Source of the DNA: Bacteroidales bacterium
Lineage (GTDB): Bacteria; Bacteroidota; Bacteroidia; Bacteroidales; Prolixibacteraceae
NCBI GenBank assembly: GCA_031272965.1
Contig: JAISSS010000056.1
Coordinates: 1 to 54,097, forward strand
Direction: 5' to 3'
Length of the DNA: 54,097 bases
The position numbers were made by a program, and so were the translations under genes. Positions 43,068 to 54,097 of the stretch are shown here, piece after piece. Below the pieces are notes generated by a model. The model was not told the DNA's origin. It saw only the letters and a program-made list of their open reading frames with translations, and did not search any database. How positions within the stretch are numbered: position 1 is the stretch's first letter; every line of letters starts with the position of its first letter.

Positions 43068-43859
43068 ATGAATAAAGGACTTTCACCATCTTCATTAACG
43101 AAGCTCATTTATATATACGGCCCGTCATTGATAAAATTTAACAGAAAAATAATATGCGGCATTGTGTTTGTATTTCTTTTACAGCTACCTGCCTGTGAAA
43201 TCATTCCCAACGGAGAATCAACGAATCTGTATTTCAAGGCTTGGCGCATGAATACTACTTATTTGTATTATTTAAAAATTCACGAGCATATCCTTGATGC
43301 CCGCAGTTACTGGAGTTTGGATGGCACTGATTCGATTCAGGGAATAACATTCGGTAAATTTGGATTTTCTGTGATAACCTCCGACAGTGTCTATTTCAAC
43401 AGTGCGCCGTATTATTATAGCGCTGAACCGCCGTACAACGAGAGAATACCTGTCCTTGAAGCTCAATTGGACAAAAGTTTTCATACCAAATCTGATATGG
43501 TGCGTATTAATTACCTTGTTAATGGCGTCAGCAATTTTGTGATAACTGCCGACAAAACTCTGTTTGGTATCCCTGCCGGACAATCCTTAAACAGGCATAT
43601 CATAATCCATCAGTTTGACCCTGACTTTATTGCCAGCAGCATATCGAAAACTCTGATTTCGGGATTTTACGACAAGAAGCCCGTAAAAATTGACGAGTGG
43701 CTAAGTCTGAAACCGCTTGGCAGTTACGACATGACTTTTTATTTCGATTCGTTGCCGGACGAGCTGCCTCAGGAAGTATGCTTTACCGTAACGCTGACCA
43801 CTGACGAGGGCGAGGTGTGCAGCTATACCAGCGTCCCGCTGTTATTAAAAAAGGACTGA
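43068..43859 (+). CDS. Hypothetical lipoprotein
   Basis: A lipoprotein of about 263 residues from ATG 43068 (lipobox LQLPAC), or 243 residues from a TTG at 43128, which would give a signal peptide of more normal length (IKFNRKIICGIVFVFLL). The frame is open to ATG 42900, but that part is basic and unlike a protein. The mature part is beta-rich with Tyr- and Ser-rich strings (SVYFNSAPYYYSAEPPY). I do not recognise the family. It lies 2 bp before a DUF4249 gene and a TonB receptor, so it probably serves the same outer-membrane uptake system, as a surface-exposed partner. Confidence 0.65.
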   Translation: MNKGLSPSSLTKLIYIYGPSLIKFNRKIICGIVFVFLLQLPACEIIPNGESTNLYFKAWRMNTTYLYYLKIHEHILDARSYWSLDGTDSIQGITFGKFGFSVITSDSVYFNSAPYYYSAEPPYNERIPVLEAQLDKSFHTKSDMVRINYLVNGVSNFVITADKTLFGIPAGQSLNRHIIIHQFDPDFIASSISKTLISGFYDKKPVKIDEWLSLKPLGSYDMTFYFDSLPDELPQEVCFTVTLTTDEGEVCSYTSVPLLLKKD

Positions 43860-43861
43860 GT

Positions 43862-44714
43862 ATGAGGAAAAGAATACATTTATTGAGCTGTTTATTTTTG
43901 GTGGCGTCGTGTGCAAGCGACATTCCCTTTACGGGGCTGGAGCGCGGGGCGGTGCCGGTGGTAAACGGGCTGTTGACACCCGACACGGTGCAGGTGTTGA
44001 GCCTCACCCGCAGCTCGTCATCAGAGCAGGGGTGGGCGTTTGCCGAGATTGCGGAGGCCGATGCAGTACTCTTTGAAGACAGCGTTGAAGTGGGGCGGTA
44101 TGTGCGTGAGAGCTATGAGCGCTGGGTGCTGCATTTTACGCCGACCGCTGGAAAGCGTTACCGGCTTGCTGTACTGCTGCCTGACGGCACGACGGTGTCG
44201 GCTGAAACCCGTATGCCGGAAGAGTTCCCTGTTGACGGGCTGAGCGATGACGAATATCACCGCGGCTTTCGGCAGGGGCAATCCCTATGGCCATGCTGGT
44301 TCTTTGCCTTGCAGTCGGATTCCGTGTTCTTCTGGTTTACCGACAACAGCAGAGTGCGGTTAGTAGAGAACATCGGTACAAATCATCCGGCAGTGGACGC
44401 TTTCAACCTGTTTGGCAGCATGACGGAAGTGTCGAAAGACCTGATGTTTGCGGCCCACCGATTCTGTGGAGTTTGTTATTGAGACCGGCGCACTGTTACA
44501 TGCGGCGTTTTATTTCCGGTCGGCGTCGGAAGAATATGACCGCTATATGAAGACGTCGTGCCGGAAAATGCAGCTGTATCACAGCGAAAGCGACCCTGTT
44601 CAGTGGTTTGACGAGACGGTAGTATATTCCAATATTAATGGCGGCGTCGGGATTTTTGCCGCTTATAATGACGTGATTTTTTACAGCAATGGCGACATTC
44701 CCGTTCCCGAATAG
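43862..44714 (+). pseudogene. DUF4249-type lipoprotein gene with a frameshift
   Basis: The first frame (43862 to the stop at 44480-44482) encodes a lipoprotein (VASC) with typical DUF4249 features: early PVVNGLLTPD, then LHFTPTAGKRYRLAV. It stops after 206 residues. The family's C-terminal part continues in the next frame (from about 44448 to TAG 44714: DSVEFVIETGALLHAAF, YSNINGGVGIFAAY). One extra base, perhaps in the T-run at 44447-44449 (ATGTTTGCGG), explains the break. The full product would have about 283 residues. DUF4249 lipoproteins pair with TonB receptors and presumably act as surface ligand-binding partners. The end overlaps the TonB gene by 26 bp. Sequencing error, a real mutation or programmed shifting cannot be told apart here. 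Confidence 0.8.
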
Positions 44715-46791
44715 TTTGGCAGCCATATTGTTAATGGCGCTTCCGCTGACCGGACTGGCGCAGCGGGTTGATACCACAAAGGTGTATCATATTGACAGTG
44801 TGGAGATTTCCGGAGAACGGCGGCTTCGGCAGAACAATGTCTATCATTATGACATCCGGCAGTTGCGGGGCATAGTGTCGCCGCTTGGTGAGGCGGACGT
44901 TCTGCGCTACATATCCACGTTGCCGGGGGTATCCCAGGGGATGGAAGGCAGCCTCAGCGCCTTTGTCCGCGGCGGCAGCAGCGGCCATAACCGCTATGAG
45001 CTTGACGGTGTGCCGGTTTATGGAACTACCCATCTGTTCGGCTTCCTGTCGGTGTTTCATCCCGACATTGTGAAGGATGTGAGTTTCCGCATGGGAGGGT
45101 TTCCGGCGTCGTCAGGCAATACGTTAGCATCACTGACGGAGATTAACACTCCCGACTGGCCGCAAAAGAGTGGCAGTTTTTCGCTGTCGCCCTTCCTTAT
45201 TGGCGGCAGTCTGCAAAGCAACACCAATACCTATCAGCGCAGCATAGTGATGGCGGTGCGGTGGGCGCCTTTGCGGGCGATATATAAAGGCATCCGCAAG
45301 GCTGTAAATTCTCCCGAAGACGAGCGGAACAACTACGACGACTTTAAGCCGGATATAACTGACTTTTTTGTGAAACTTAACATGGGCGACAGCCTCAACC
45401 GCTATGCTCTGAGCTTCTATTCCAGCAACGATTATCTGCGTCTGCGCTTCGATGTCAATGCTTTCGCGCTGAATTGGGGAAACAGGATTGCCCGTTTCGG
45501 ATGGAACCATATTCAGTCGGCCACAACTGCATGGAACACAATTATTTACTACAATAATTTCTATTCAGGTCAAAATATGGAGACATGGACAATGGCGAAG
45601 AAAGATTCCGAGTTGCGGCTAAAATCGTCGTTAAATGAGTTCTCTGCGAAAACGGAAGTGAATATCCGTCGCGAGCTGTCGTCTGTGAAAATAGGGGTTG
45701 AGGAGACATACCGGCATTTCCGGCCATTAAGTCAGCGGCATATCACCAACGGCGATGCCGTGGTACAGGATAATGCGGCGGGCGCCAACGTGCTGTCGGC
45801 TTATGGGGAGCTGCGCGGGCAGTATGAGCAGATGCAGTTTATCGGCGGACTGCGCGAGAATCTGTATATTACACGGGGCAGCCGTCCGGCATTGCTCACC
45901 GACATTCATCTGACGCTTACTCGGCGGCTGGCGCCGATGTTCGGGGTATCGGCAAGCTATGACCGGCTGTCGCAGTTTCATCACGTGCTGGAGGGCTTGC
46001 CTGTGGGGTGGTCGCTCGACCTGTTAGTTCCGGCCGGCGACGGGCACCGCCCCTCGGTAGCCAATCAGCTGTACGGGGGCGCATTTATGAACCTGGATAA
46101 ACTAAGTCTGTCGGGTGGTGTGTATTTCAAGTATTTAAAGCATCTGCAAAGTTATATTAATCCGACCTATTTCTTCGATAAAAACACTGACTGGGCGGAA
46201 GAAATCGCTGAAGGTACAGGACGCAGTTACGGGCTGGAATTTCGTGCCGAAAAGTCTGGAGACCGCTTTACGGGGGCGGTGTCATACACGCTGTCGAAGA
46301 CTGACCGGCATTTCAATGAAATCAATGGTGGGCGGCGTTTCCCGTTCAAGTTTGACCGGCGGCACATCCTGTATGTGTCAACGGGTTACCTTATACGGCG
46401 GACAGCCCGTAATGAGCGGCGGTGGGATGCGGCCGTCTCGCTTAGCTCAGGGCATCGCATGACGCTGCGGGAAGCGTGGTATCAGGGAACGCCGCCGCCA
46501 TTCTGGGAAAGCATCCCTTCCGGCGCCGCCTCTCCTCACGAGGCAGAGAACGCCTGGACGCGACAGCTGATGACAGACGTTAACGGCTATGCCATGCCTG
46601 CATATTTCCGCACCGACCTGTCGTATGTCATCCGAAAGCCCCGCCGCAGGCATGAACGGCAGTTCTCCTTCGGCTTTTACAACCTGCTGAACCGCAAGAA
46701 TGTGTATCTCATCTATCGTGAAGATGCACAGTGGCGGCAACTGTCGCTGCTGCCAATTATTCCCACATTCCGGTGGAGTATCCGGTTTTAG
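44689..46791 (+). CDS. TonB-dependent outer-membrane receptor
   Basis: A 700-residue outer-membrane beta barrel for active uptake of a ligand. A signal peptide (about 1-24) is followed by a plug domain (about 40-150: LRQLRGIVSPLGEADVL..., LPGVSQGMEGS, FVRGGSSGHNRYELDGVPVYG). The barrel ends with the aromatic terminus FRWSIRF typical of outer-membrane proteins. The usual N-terminal carboxypeptidase-like domain of SusC-type receptors is missing, as in other DUF4249-linked receptors. Substrate unknown. Its start overlaps the DUF4249 gene. Confidence 0.88.
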   Translation: MATFPFPNSLAAILLMALPLTGLAQRVDTTKVYHIDSVEISGERRLRQNNVYHYDIRQLRGIVSPLGEADVLRYISTLPGVSQGMEGSLSAFVRGGSSGHNRYELDGVPVYGTTHLFGFLSVFHPDIVKDVSFRMGGFPASSGNTLASLTEINTPDWPQKSGSFSLSPFLIGGSLQSNTNTYQRSIVMAVRWAPLRAIYKGIRKAVNSPEDERNNYDDFKPDITDFFVKLNMGDSLNRYALSFYSSNDYLRLRFDVNAFALNWGNRIARFGWNHIQSATTAWNTIIYYNNFYSGQNMETWTMAKKDSELRLKSSLNEFSAKTEVNIRRELSSVKIGVEETYRHFRPLSQRHITNGDAVVQDNAAGANVLSAYGELRGQYEQMQFIGGLRENLYITRGSRPALLTDIHLTLTRRLAPMFGVSASYDRLSQFHHVLEGLPVGWSLDLLVPAGDGHRPSVANQLYGGAFMNLDKLSLSGGVYFKYLKHLQSYINPTYFFDKNTDWAEEIAEGTGRSYGLEFRAEKSGDRFTGAVSYTLSKTDRHFNEINGGRRFPFKFDRRHILYVSTGYLIRRTARNERRWDAAVSLSSGHRMTLREAWYQGTPPPFWESIPSGAASPHEAENAWTRQLMTDVNGYAMPAYFRTDLSYVIRKPRRRHERQFSFGFYNLLNRKNVYLIYREDAQWRQLSLLPIIPTFRWSIRF

Positions 46792-46876
46792 CGGTGGAAC
46801 ATTTATCCGCCTCCTGTCCAAAGGCGAGAGGAGTTATACCGCATTTGAACAGTGAACCATAGAACAGCTCAATCCC

Positions 46877-48151
46877 TCAATCTAATGTACGTATCACTTC
46901 TTTGCCGAATGATTTGTTGACTAATTTGCGATTTCGGGGGCGATATGTACCTTCGTTCATTTCGCGCAGAGTTACGTTGCAGAACAGCCGGAACATGCGC
47001 TGTTCCTGTGTTTCGTCTTTATAGAACGTCGTCCATGCGTATTCGTAGAGTTCCTGCAGGCGGTCAGCGCTGAAATGTTTGGGATGGAACACCACCTGTC
47101 CGGCGTTATAATGGTTCCAGTCGAAGTCGAAAATTCTGCCCTGTCTGAGCAGGTCGTCGTAGCCTTTTGTATGCGGGAAGGGGGTCATCACGGTAAATTC
47201 GGCTAAGTCGAGGTCTATTTCGAGCAGGAAGTCGATGAGGCGCCGGATGTCGTCTTCGGTTTGGTTATCAAGTCCCAGCAGTATTGTTCCCTCGACGCCG
47301 ATTCCGTTGTCGTGATAGCGCTTAACGCGCTCGCGGATGTAGTCGGAGGTGTCATATACTGCCTGATATACGTACCATGCTCCGGCTTGTGCGGCCATGT
47401 CGAGCACCTGCGGGTCGTCTTCGATGGTGTGTGAAATCCACTTTTTTTTGAAGGGGCGCATTTCTTTGAAGAGCTGCATTTCCCATTCTTTGTTTTGTGC
47501 CAAGGAATTGTCAACGACGAACAGGCGGTTATTGTCGATTGAGGCGAGTTCTTCCACCACCTTATCGAGCGGGCGGGGGCGGAATGTGCGTCCGCCGAGG
47601 TATGCCACTGCGCAGGGATAGCAGCTGAAGCGGCATCCCCGTGAGGCGTGGAAGAGGTCCACCATTTGGACGCCCTTGTGGTTGTAGAGGTCGCGCTTGT
47701 AGAGGTCGCGGCGGGCCGGCCCCACTGATTCTATTGGCGGCTGTTGAGCCATGAAATTATATACTTTTTTCAGTGCGCCATGTTGCCAGTCGTCGAGCAG
47801 TTGTTCCATTCTGTTTTCCGCCTCGCCTAAGAATATCGCGTCGGCATGTTCCATGGTTTCTTCGGCATGCAGCATGGTGGAGATACCGCCAAAAATCACC
47901 TGTTTGCCGCGCTCGCGGTAGCGGTCGGCGATTTCCCATCCGCGTTTCACCTGTGTTGACAGCATCATGGAGATTGCCACAAGGTCGCACTCGTCAGCGA
48001 AGTTAATAGCTTCCACGTTCTCGTCGGTGAAATCCACGTCCACGTATGCAGGCAATGTGGCGGCGAATACGGCGGGGCCGTGCGGCGGCAAATTAAATGT
48101 AGTTTGCCCCTTCAGTTTCTCCCACCCGGGATAAATCAATTTGAGTTTCAT
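46877..48151 (-). CDS. Radical SAM protein with cobalamin-binding-like N-terminal domain
   Basis: A 424-residue enzyme. Residues 1-125 form a Rossmann-like domain as in B12-dependent radical SAM proteins, but the DxHxxG cobalamin motif is absent. The radical SAM domain carries the 4Fe-4S ligands C173, C177 and C180 (RGCRFSCYPC), a GGRTFRPRP string and the long strand GVEGTILLGLDNQTEDD. The reaction is unknown; relatives act in lipid, hopanoid and secondary-metabolite modification. Its first 59 bp overlap the upstream FAD oxidoreductase gene, so the two are co-translated. Confidence 0.85.
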   Translation of the reverse strand: MKLKLIYPGWEKLKGQTTFNLPPHGPAVFAATLPAYVDVDFTDENVEAINFADECDLVAISMMLSTQVKRGWEIADRYRERGKQVIFGGISTMLHAEETMEHADAIFLGEAENRMEQLLDDWQHGALKKVYNFMAQQPPIESVGPARRDLYKRDLYNHKGVQMVDLFHASRGCRFSCYPCAVAYLGGRTFRPRPLDKVVEELASIDNNRLFVVDNSLAQNKEWEMQLFKEMRPFKKKWISHTIEDDPQVLDMAAQAGAWYVYQAVYDTSDYIRERVKRYHDNGIGVEGTILLGLDNQTEDDIRRLIDFLLEIDLDLAEFTVMTPFPHTKGYDDLLRQGRIFDFDWNHYNAGQVVFHPKHFSADRLQELYEYAWTTFYKDETQEQRMFRLFCNVTLREMNEGTYRPRNRKLVNKSFGKEVIRTLD

Positions 48152-49649
48152 TCGTTATGCTGTTTATTTTTTCTATCAGACTGTTCATCCCCAGCAGTTC
48201 CGAGCAGGTGTGGATGGCCGTGAGCGGGACGCCCAGTATTCCGTGCAGGTTGACGTTCTGGCCGCTAAGCAGCAGGTTGTTCAGCTTGGTGCGTACCGGA
48301 ATATGCGAGAGCGCAATATTTTCGCAGTCTTTTTTCACCCCATACAGAGAGCCGTCTTTCTGGTTCATATAATCGCGGATGGTGAGCGGCGAGGCGCTGT
48401 AAACGCTTTGGATACAGCGTCCTGCGCCCGGGAATATACGCTCTAATTTGTCGAGTATTGCCGCTTCACAACGGCGTTTAAAGGCCTCATATTCGGTGCC
48501 CCGTTTGCCCACAGTGGTGTTCTCCCACTGCTTTACCGCCTCAAAAGTCATGGTGCAGGTGATAAACATGGTGGTGGCATAGACGTCCTCCGCGGTTTCC
48601 GGCGGGGTGAGAATCATCAGACCGGTCGGCCACAGGTCATCCACCGGTCGGGCATGTTGCCATGCAGAGGCATAGCTGTCCAAATAATAGCAGGCGTGAT
48701 TAATGAACGGGAATGTTTCCGGTTTCATGATAATATGCAGAGTGAACGCCGAGTATGTTGAGGGGATTGAATCAATGCGTTGCCAGTATGAGCGTTGCAG
48801 CTTACTGCGGTCGAGCAGGTTGAACATCACTGACGGGTGGATAGTAGAGATATACAGGTCGGCTTTGCGGCGCAGGCCGTCGGCCGTCTCTATGTATGCG
48901 ATACTTTTCTGCTCTATTTCGATGCGGGTAACGCCGCAGTCGGTATGAATCTTTCCGCCATGTGCACAGATGACGCCTGCCAGTGCGTCGGCTAATTGCT
49001 TGCTGCCGCCGATGAACTGGGACGCGCCTTCGATGAGGAACTTGTTGATGAGGGCATGTATATATACCGGCGTATGGTATCTGTCGCCCGCATACAGCGG
49101 GTTGGTGAACGCCAGCAATGCCCGCAGCCTTTCGTCTTCGGTGAACGAATCGATGAACGCCCCCGCGCTTTGCCGGTACAGCTCCGCGGGGTTATAACTG
49201 CTGTCGGGCAGTTCGAGGTTATACAGTTTTATACTGTTGCATATTTTGTACAGTGTTTGCATATAGCGGGCTATGCCGTCGCGCTCGGTCGGAAATTCCT
49301 GCTGCAGGTACGCCATATAGGCATCGTATCCTCTGGGGAAGCAGTATTTACGGTTGTCCTCGCCCACATACAGCATCTCAAAGCAGTCGTTATCTTCCGG
49401 TAAAATCTTCAGGCTGTCCATAATGCCCAGCCATGAGCACAACCGGTTCAGCACGGCGCCTTGCCGGAACGCTCCGACAAGGTGCATACCCGTATCGAAA
49501 GCTACGCCCTCCCGCCGGAACTGATGTAACCCGCCGCCTGTCTTCCGCCGCCGTTCAAAGAGTTCCACGTGGTAGCCTTCCTTGCTAAGAATGGCGCCAC
49601 AAAAAAGCCCGCCAAGTCCCGCACCTATGATATATACTGTCTGTTTCAT
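48093..49649 (-). CDS. CrtI/retinol-saturase-like FAD oxidoreductase
   Basis: A 518-residue flavoprotein. The N-terminal dinucleotide-binding motif is YIIGAGLGGLFCGAILSKEG (about 5-24) with the acidic ribose ligand in ELFERR. The GGG/GMH region (TGGGLHQF, DTGMHLVG) and the C-terminal GQNVNLHGILGVPLTA are those of phytoene-desaturase/retinol-saturase-type enzymes. It probably desaturates or saturates an isoprenoid or other polyene lipid. The frame extends to 49661, but the ATG at 49649 gives the standard start. The last 20 residues overlap the radical SAM gene. No other carotenoid genes are in the window. Confidence 0.82.
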   Translation of the reverse strand: MKQTVYIIGAGLGGLFCGAILSKEGYHVELFERRRKTGGGLHQFRREGVAFDTGMHLVGAFRQGAVLNRLCSWLGIMDSLKILPEDNDCFEMLYVGEDNRKYCFPRGYDAYMAYLQQEFPTERDGIARYMQTLYKICNSIKLYNLELPDSSYNPAELYRQSAGAFIDSFTEDERLRALLAFTNPLYAGDRYHTPVYIHALINKFLIEGASQFIGGSKQLADALAGVICAHGGKIHTDCGVTRIEIEQKSIAYIETADGLRRKADLYISTIHPSVMFNLLDRSKLQRSYWQRIDSIPSTYSAFTLHIIMKPETFPFINHACYYLDSYASAWQHARPVDDLWPTGLMILTPPETAEDVYATTMFITCTMTFEAVKQWENTTVGKRGTEYEAFKRRCEAAILDKLERIFPGAGRCIQSVYSASPLTIRDYMNQKDGSLYGVKKDCENIALSHIPVRTKLNNLLLSGQNVNLHGILGVPLTAIHTCSELLGMNSLIEKINSITNETQIDLSRVGETEGANYI

Positions 49650-49763
49650 TATAAAATGCAAAGTTCGGTAAAATTTTGGAACTTACAATACTTTTGTTCG
49701 ATTTTTTTTCAAATTGCTGTATATGAGAATTTTTACGCAGCATTTTTTCGCTTCTAAAAACAA

Positions 49764-51146
49764 TTAGACAATCCTTTTCACTGTTGAGAAATAGCGGAAC
49801 GGCGGATAGCGGAACGGCAGGTCGAACAGGGTAGGGGATTTCACCACTGCACGGCGGTTAGTGAAGGCCAGAAAGCTGTCTTTGCCGTGATATTTGCCCA
49901 TTCCGCTGGCGCCTACGCCGCCAAAAGGCAGCCGATGATTCGCCACATGCAGTATGGTGTCGTTAATGCAGGCCCCGCCTGACGACACCTTGGCGAGCAC
50001 CTGGCCGGCAGTTTTGCTGTCGCCAAAATAATACAGCGCCAGCGGTTTGGGATTGCTGTTTATATGGCTGATAACTTCGGCGATGTCGCGGAAAGGTATG
50101 ACCGGCATTATAGGGCCGAATATTTCTGTCTGCATTGCGGGGGAATCAGGCGGTGTTCCGGCGAGCAGCGTCGGGGCGATATACCGCTCGTCAGACGCGG
50201 TTCGCCCCCCCATAATAATGGAGCCGTGCCGCAGCAGTGCTTGAAGCCGCTGCATGGCCCTGTCTGATACGATATGCGGAAAACAGGGGCTTTCCTGCGG
50301 GTTGTTACCAAACATACGCTCAATAGCCTTCCCGTATTTTTCGCAGAACACCGCCTCGTGGTCGGCATGAATAAACAGGTAGTCTGGGGCGACGCATGTC
50401 TGTCCCGCGTTCAGCGACTTCCCCCATGCTATGCGGCGGGCAGCCAAGTCGAGGTCGGCAGTCTTATCGACAATGCAGGGGCTTTTGCCGCCGAGTTCAA
50501 GTACTACCGGCGTGAGGTGTTCTGCGGCCGCCCGCATCACCACTTTCCCCATGTCAGGACTGCCGGTGAAGAAGATAATATCGAACTTTTGTTCAAATAA
50601 ATACTGATTCACTTCCCGATGCCCGTTTACGAGGCTGATATAGTTGGCGGGGAATGTTTCGGCTATCAATTCTTCCATAACGGCGGCAACTGTCGGCACG
50701 TATGGCGACGATTTCAGGATGGCGCAGCAGCCGGATGAAATGGCGCCGACTAAGGGGTTAAACAGCAGTTGGAACGGGTAGTTCCATGGCGCCACGATGA
50801 GGGCATTGCCCAATGGTTCGTGTATGACGGTGCTTTTAGAAGGCCACAGGCTGCGCGGCGAGGGCGTCCTTTGAGGCTTTGCCCATCGTGGCAGACGGCG
50901 GATATGCAGATTTATTTCCTGCAATACGAGGCTGATTTCCGTAAGCCACGATTCTTCCGGCGATTTGTGAAGGTCAGTCCACAGCGCGTCGGTAATGCGC
51001 CTCTCGAAGCGGCTGACCGCACTTTTCAGGTGGCGTAACTGCTCTTGCCGGAAGCGGATGTCGCGTGTCGCACCGCCCGCGAAAAAACTGCGCTGGCCAG
51101 CAATGATGCTGTCAATATGTTCTTTAAAAGACTGAGCCTGCTCCAT
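49764..51146 (-). CDS. NAD(P)-dependent aldehyde dehydrogenase
   Basis: Oxidises an aldehyde to its acid. A 460-residue class 3-like ALDH (short form, as in fatty-aldehyde and coniferyl-aldehyde dehydrogenases). The cofactor region is VAPWNYPFQL; the catalytic residues are E217 (LELGGKSPC) and C251 (NAGQTCVAPDY). The C-terminus NRRAVVKSPTLFDLPFRYPP is typical of the class. It begins 3 bp after ligA, so both share a transcript; the metabolic link is not obvious. Confidence 0.92.
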   Translation of the reverse strand: MEQAQSFKEHIDSIIAGQRSFFAGGATRDIRFRQEQLRHLKSAVSRFERRITDALWTDLHKSPEESWLTEISLVLQEINLHIRRLPRWAKPQRTPSPRSLWPSKSTVIHEPLGNALIVAPWNYPFQLLFNPLVGAISSGCCAILKSSPYVPTVAAVMEELIAETFPANYISLVNGHREVNQYLFEQKFDIIFFTGSPDMGKVVMRAAAEHLTPVVLELGGKSPCIVDKTADLDLAARRIAWGKSLNAGQTCVAPDYLFIHADHEAVFCEKYGKAIERMFGNNPQESPCFPHIVSDRAMQRLQALLRHGSIIMGGRTASDERYIAPTLLAGTPPDSPAMQTEIFGPIMPVIPFRDIAEVISHINSNPKPLALYYFGDSKTAGQVLAKVSSGGACINDTILHVANHRLPFGGVGASGMGKYHGKDSFLAFTNRRAVVKSPTLFDLPFRYPPFRYFSTVKRIV

Positions 51147-51149
51147 AAT

Positions 51150-53216
<2,067 letters not shown>

Positions 53217-54097
53217 TTACATTTTCACAAACTCCACCCGCCGGTTTTTAGCCCGTCCTTCGTCGGTCGAGTTGTCGGCGATGGGCGAGTTTTGACCTTT
53301 GCCAGCCGACGAGAGGCGCGAAGAGTCTATGCCGAGTTCGACGAGCTTGTCCAAGACGGCTTTCGAGCGGGCGTCGCTCAAAGTCTGGTTGGTGGCTGCC
53401 GAACCGGTGTTGTCGGTATGCCCTTCGACCGAGAATTTCAGGTCGGGATTTTCTTTCATCAGCGTGGCGATGCGGTTGATTTCGCTCATTGATTCGGGCT
53501 TAATCGTCGATTTGCCGACGTCGAACGTGATGCCGTAGGTGATGATTTTGCCGTCGGTCGTCAGGCGGTCGTAGAGCGGTTTTGCACCTTTAGCAATACG
53601 GAAGTTGGTGAAATACGAATGTCCTTCGCCGTTGCCAACCGAAAGATGAAACCAGCCCGGAGGCGTTACGACATTGGGAACATTCATGATACGCTGACCG
53701 TTGACGTAGATTTTCCAAGCACGTTTGTTGAACGATATAGCAATATGATGCCATTGGTCTAACGGAAAATCCACCGTCTCCTGACCATTACTATGTCCCG
53801 TGGAGGAATCCCATACCCACTGTTGACGGCCGTCCGCTCTGTCGCCAGAATAACTTGCAGCATAGGAGTATTTCATCGGGCGGTTACTTTTATCTCCTTC
53901 ACAAAACGTAAAAGTAACCCATTGACTGCTGTAGGTTCCTCCTTCTCTTTTTGTATACAGAAAGTCAAATTCAATCGTCCAGACATCGCCAAGGAAATTC
54001 TTGGGCGTTTTCATTAAAGGCATAATATCTGAACCACTTTTGTATAATTCAAGGGCTTTGATGCCGTTCACTGTGACCGTTTCGCAAGTGCCTTCGA
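53217..54097 (-). CDS. OmpA-family protein with LamG-like domain, 5' end outside the window
   Basis: The visible part (about 293 residues) is open to the window edge without a start codon; the GTG at 54071 is internal. The N-terminal visible half looks like a concanavalin/laminin-G-type beta sandwich (strings WTIEFDFLY, WHHIAISFNKRAWKIYVNGQ). The C-terminal 110 residues are an OmpA-type peptidoglycan-binding domain (FDVGKSTIKPES, FSVEGHTDNTGS, NQTLSDARSKAV, KNRRVEFVKM). Probably an envelope protein tying the outer membrane to peptidoglycan. It ends 72 bp before ligA. Confidence 0.85.
   Translation of the reverse strand, partial: EGTCETVTVNGIKALELYKSGSDIMPLMKTPKNFLGDVWTIEFDFLYTKREGGTYSSQWVTFTFCEGDKSNRPMKYSYAASYSGDRADGRQQWVWDSSTGHSNGQETVDFPLDQWHHIAISFNKRAWKIYVNGQRIMNVPNVVTPPGWFHLSVGNGEGHSYFTNFRIAKGAKPLYDRLTTDGKIITYGITFDVGKSTIKPESMSEINRIATLMKENPDLKFSVEGHTDNTGSAATNQTLSDARSKAVLDKLVELGIDSSRLSSAGKGQNSPIADNSTDEGRAKNRRVEFVKM

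Noticed and set aside
43817-43861. Upstream extension of the DUF4249 frame
   Set aside because: It overlaps the previous coding region in another frame; the ATG at 43862 starts the lipoprotein signal.

Overview
The window looks like chromosomal DNA of a Bacteroidota member, most likely order Bacteroidales. The reasons are: many genes are preceded by the Bacteroidetes-type -7 promoter element TAnnTTTG; Shine-Dalgarno sequences are weak or absent; an RprX/RprY two-component pair, a DUF4249 lipoprotein/TonB-receptor pair, many lipoproteins and a Bacteroides Mpi-type DNA invertase are present. nifA, nifV and a nif-type 2Fe-2S ferredoxin suggest a diazotrophic lineage, although nifHDK is not in the window.

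Layout. 1-9150: an MscS channel; a 560-bp intergenic region holding dispersed repeats and a probable invertible promoter; a Big2/SUMF1-like lipoprotein; then, on the minus strand, two rhamnosidase-type glycoside hydrolases (GH106 and a short GH78-like enzyme). 9150-16600: rprX-rprY (apparently leading into the GH78 gene), a Crp/Fnr regulator, a tricorn-type protease, and a repeat-rich stretch with gene remnants. 16600-24450: conserved housekeeping genes on the minus strand: rsfS-ftsH-LUD protein, and tRNA-Leu-tig-clpP-clpX-lysC. 24590-27250: an Mpi-like serine invertase and a TlpA-like lipid-surface thiol protein. 27370-32880: a siroheme reductase fused to a TusA domain, convergent with nifA, nifV and a ferredoxin; the last two have a candidate sigma-54 promoter. 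33100-36300: a palindromic composite repeat and two tandem MORN-repeat proteins. 36430-41570: FAD protein with two FAD domains-coaE-djlA-like-prmA. 41750-46800: GH16 lipoprotein, a second copy of the composite repeat, and a lipoprotein/DUF4249/TonB receptor operon whose middle gene is frameshifted. 46870-54097: radical SAM and FAD oxidoreductase pair, ligA-aldehyde dehydrogenase, and an OmpA-family gene cut by the window edge.

How it fits together. The most striking system is phase variation. A 246-bp segment bounded by near-perfect inverted repeats carries a consensus promoter pointing away from the downstream surface lipoprotein gene, and an Mpi-family invertase that could flip it in trans lies about 22 kb away. 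The second theme is nitrogen and sulfur metabolism: NifA, NifV, a nif ferredoxin and a siroheme reductase grouped together without the nitrogenase genes. The third is outer-membrane glycan use and uptake (rhamnosidases, GH16, TonB receptor). All assignments come from reading the sequence and from knowledge of protein families; no database search was run.
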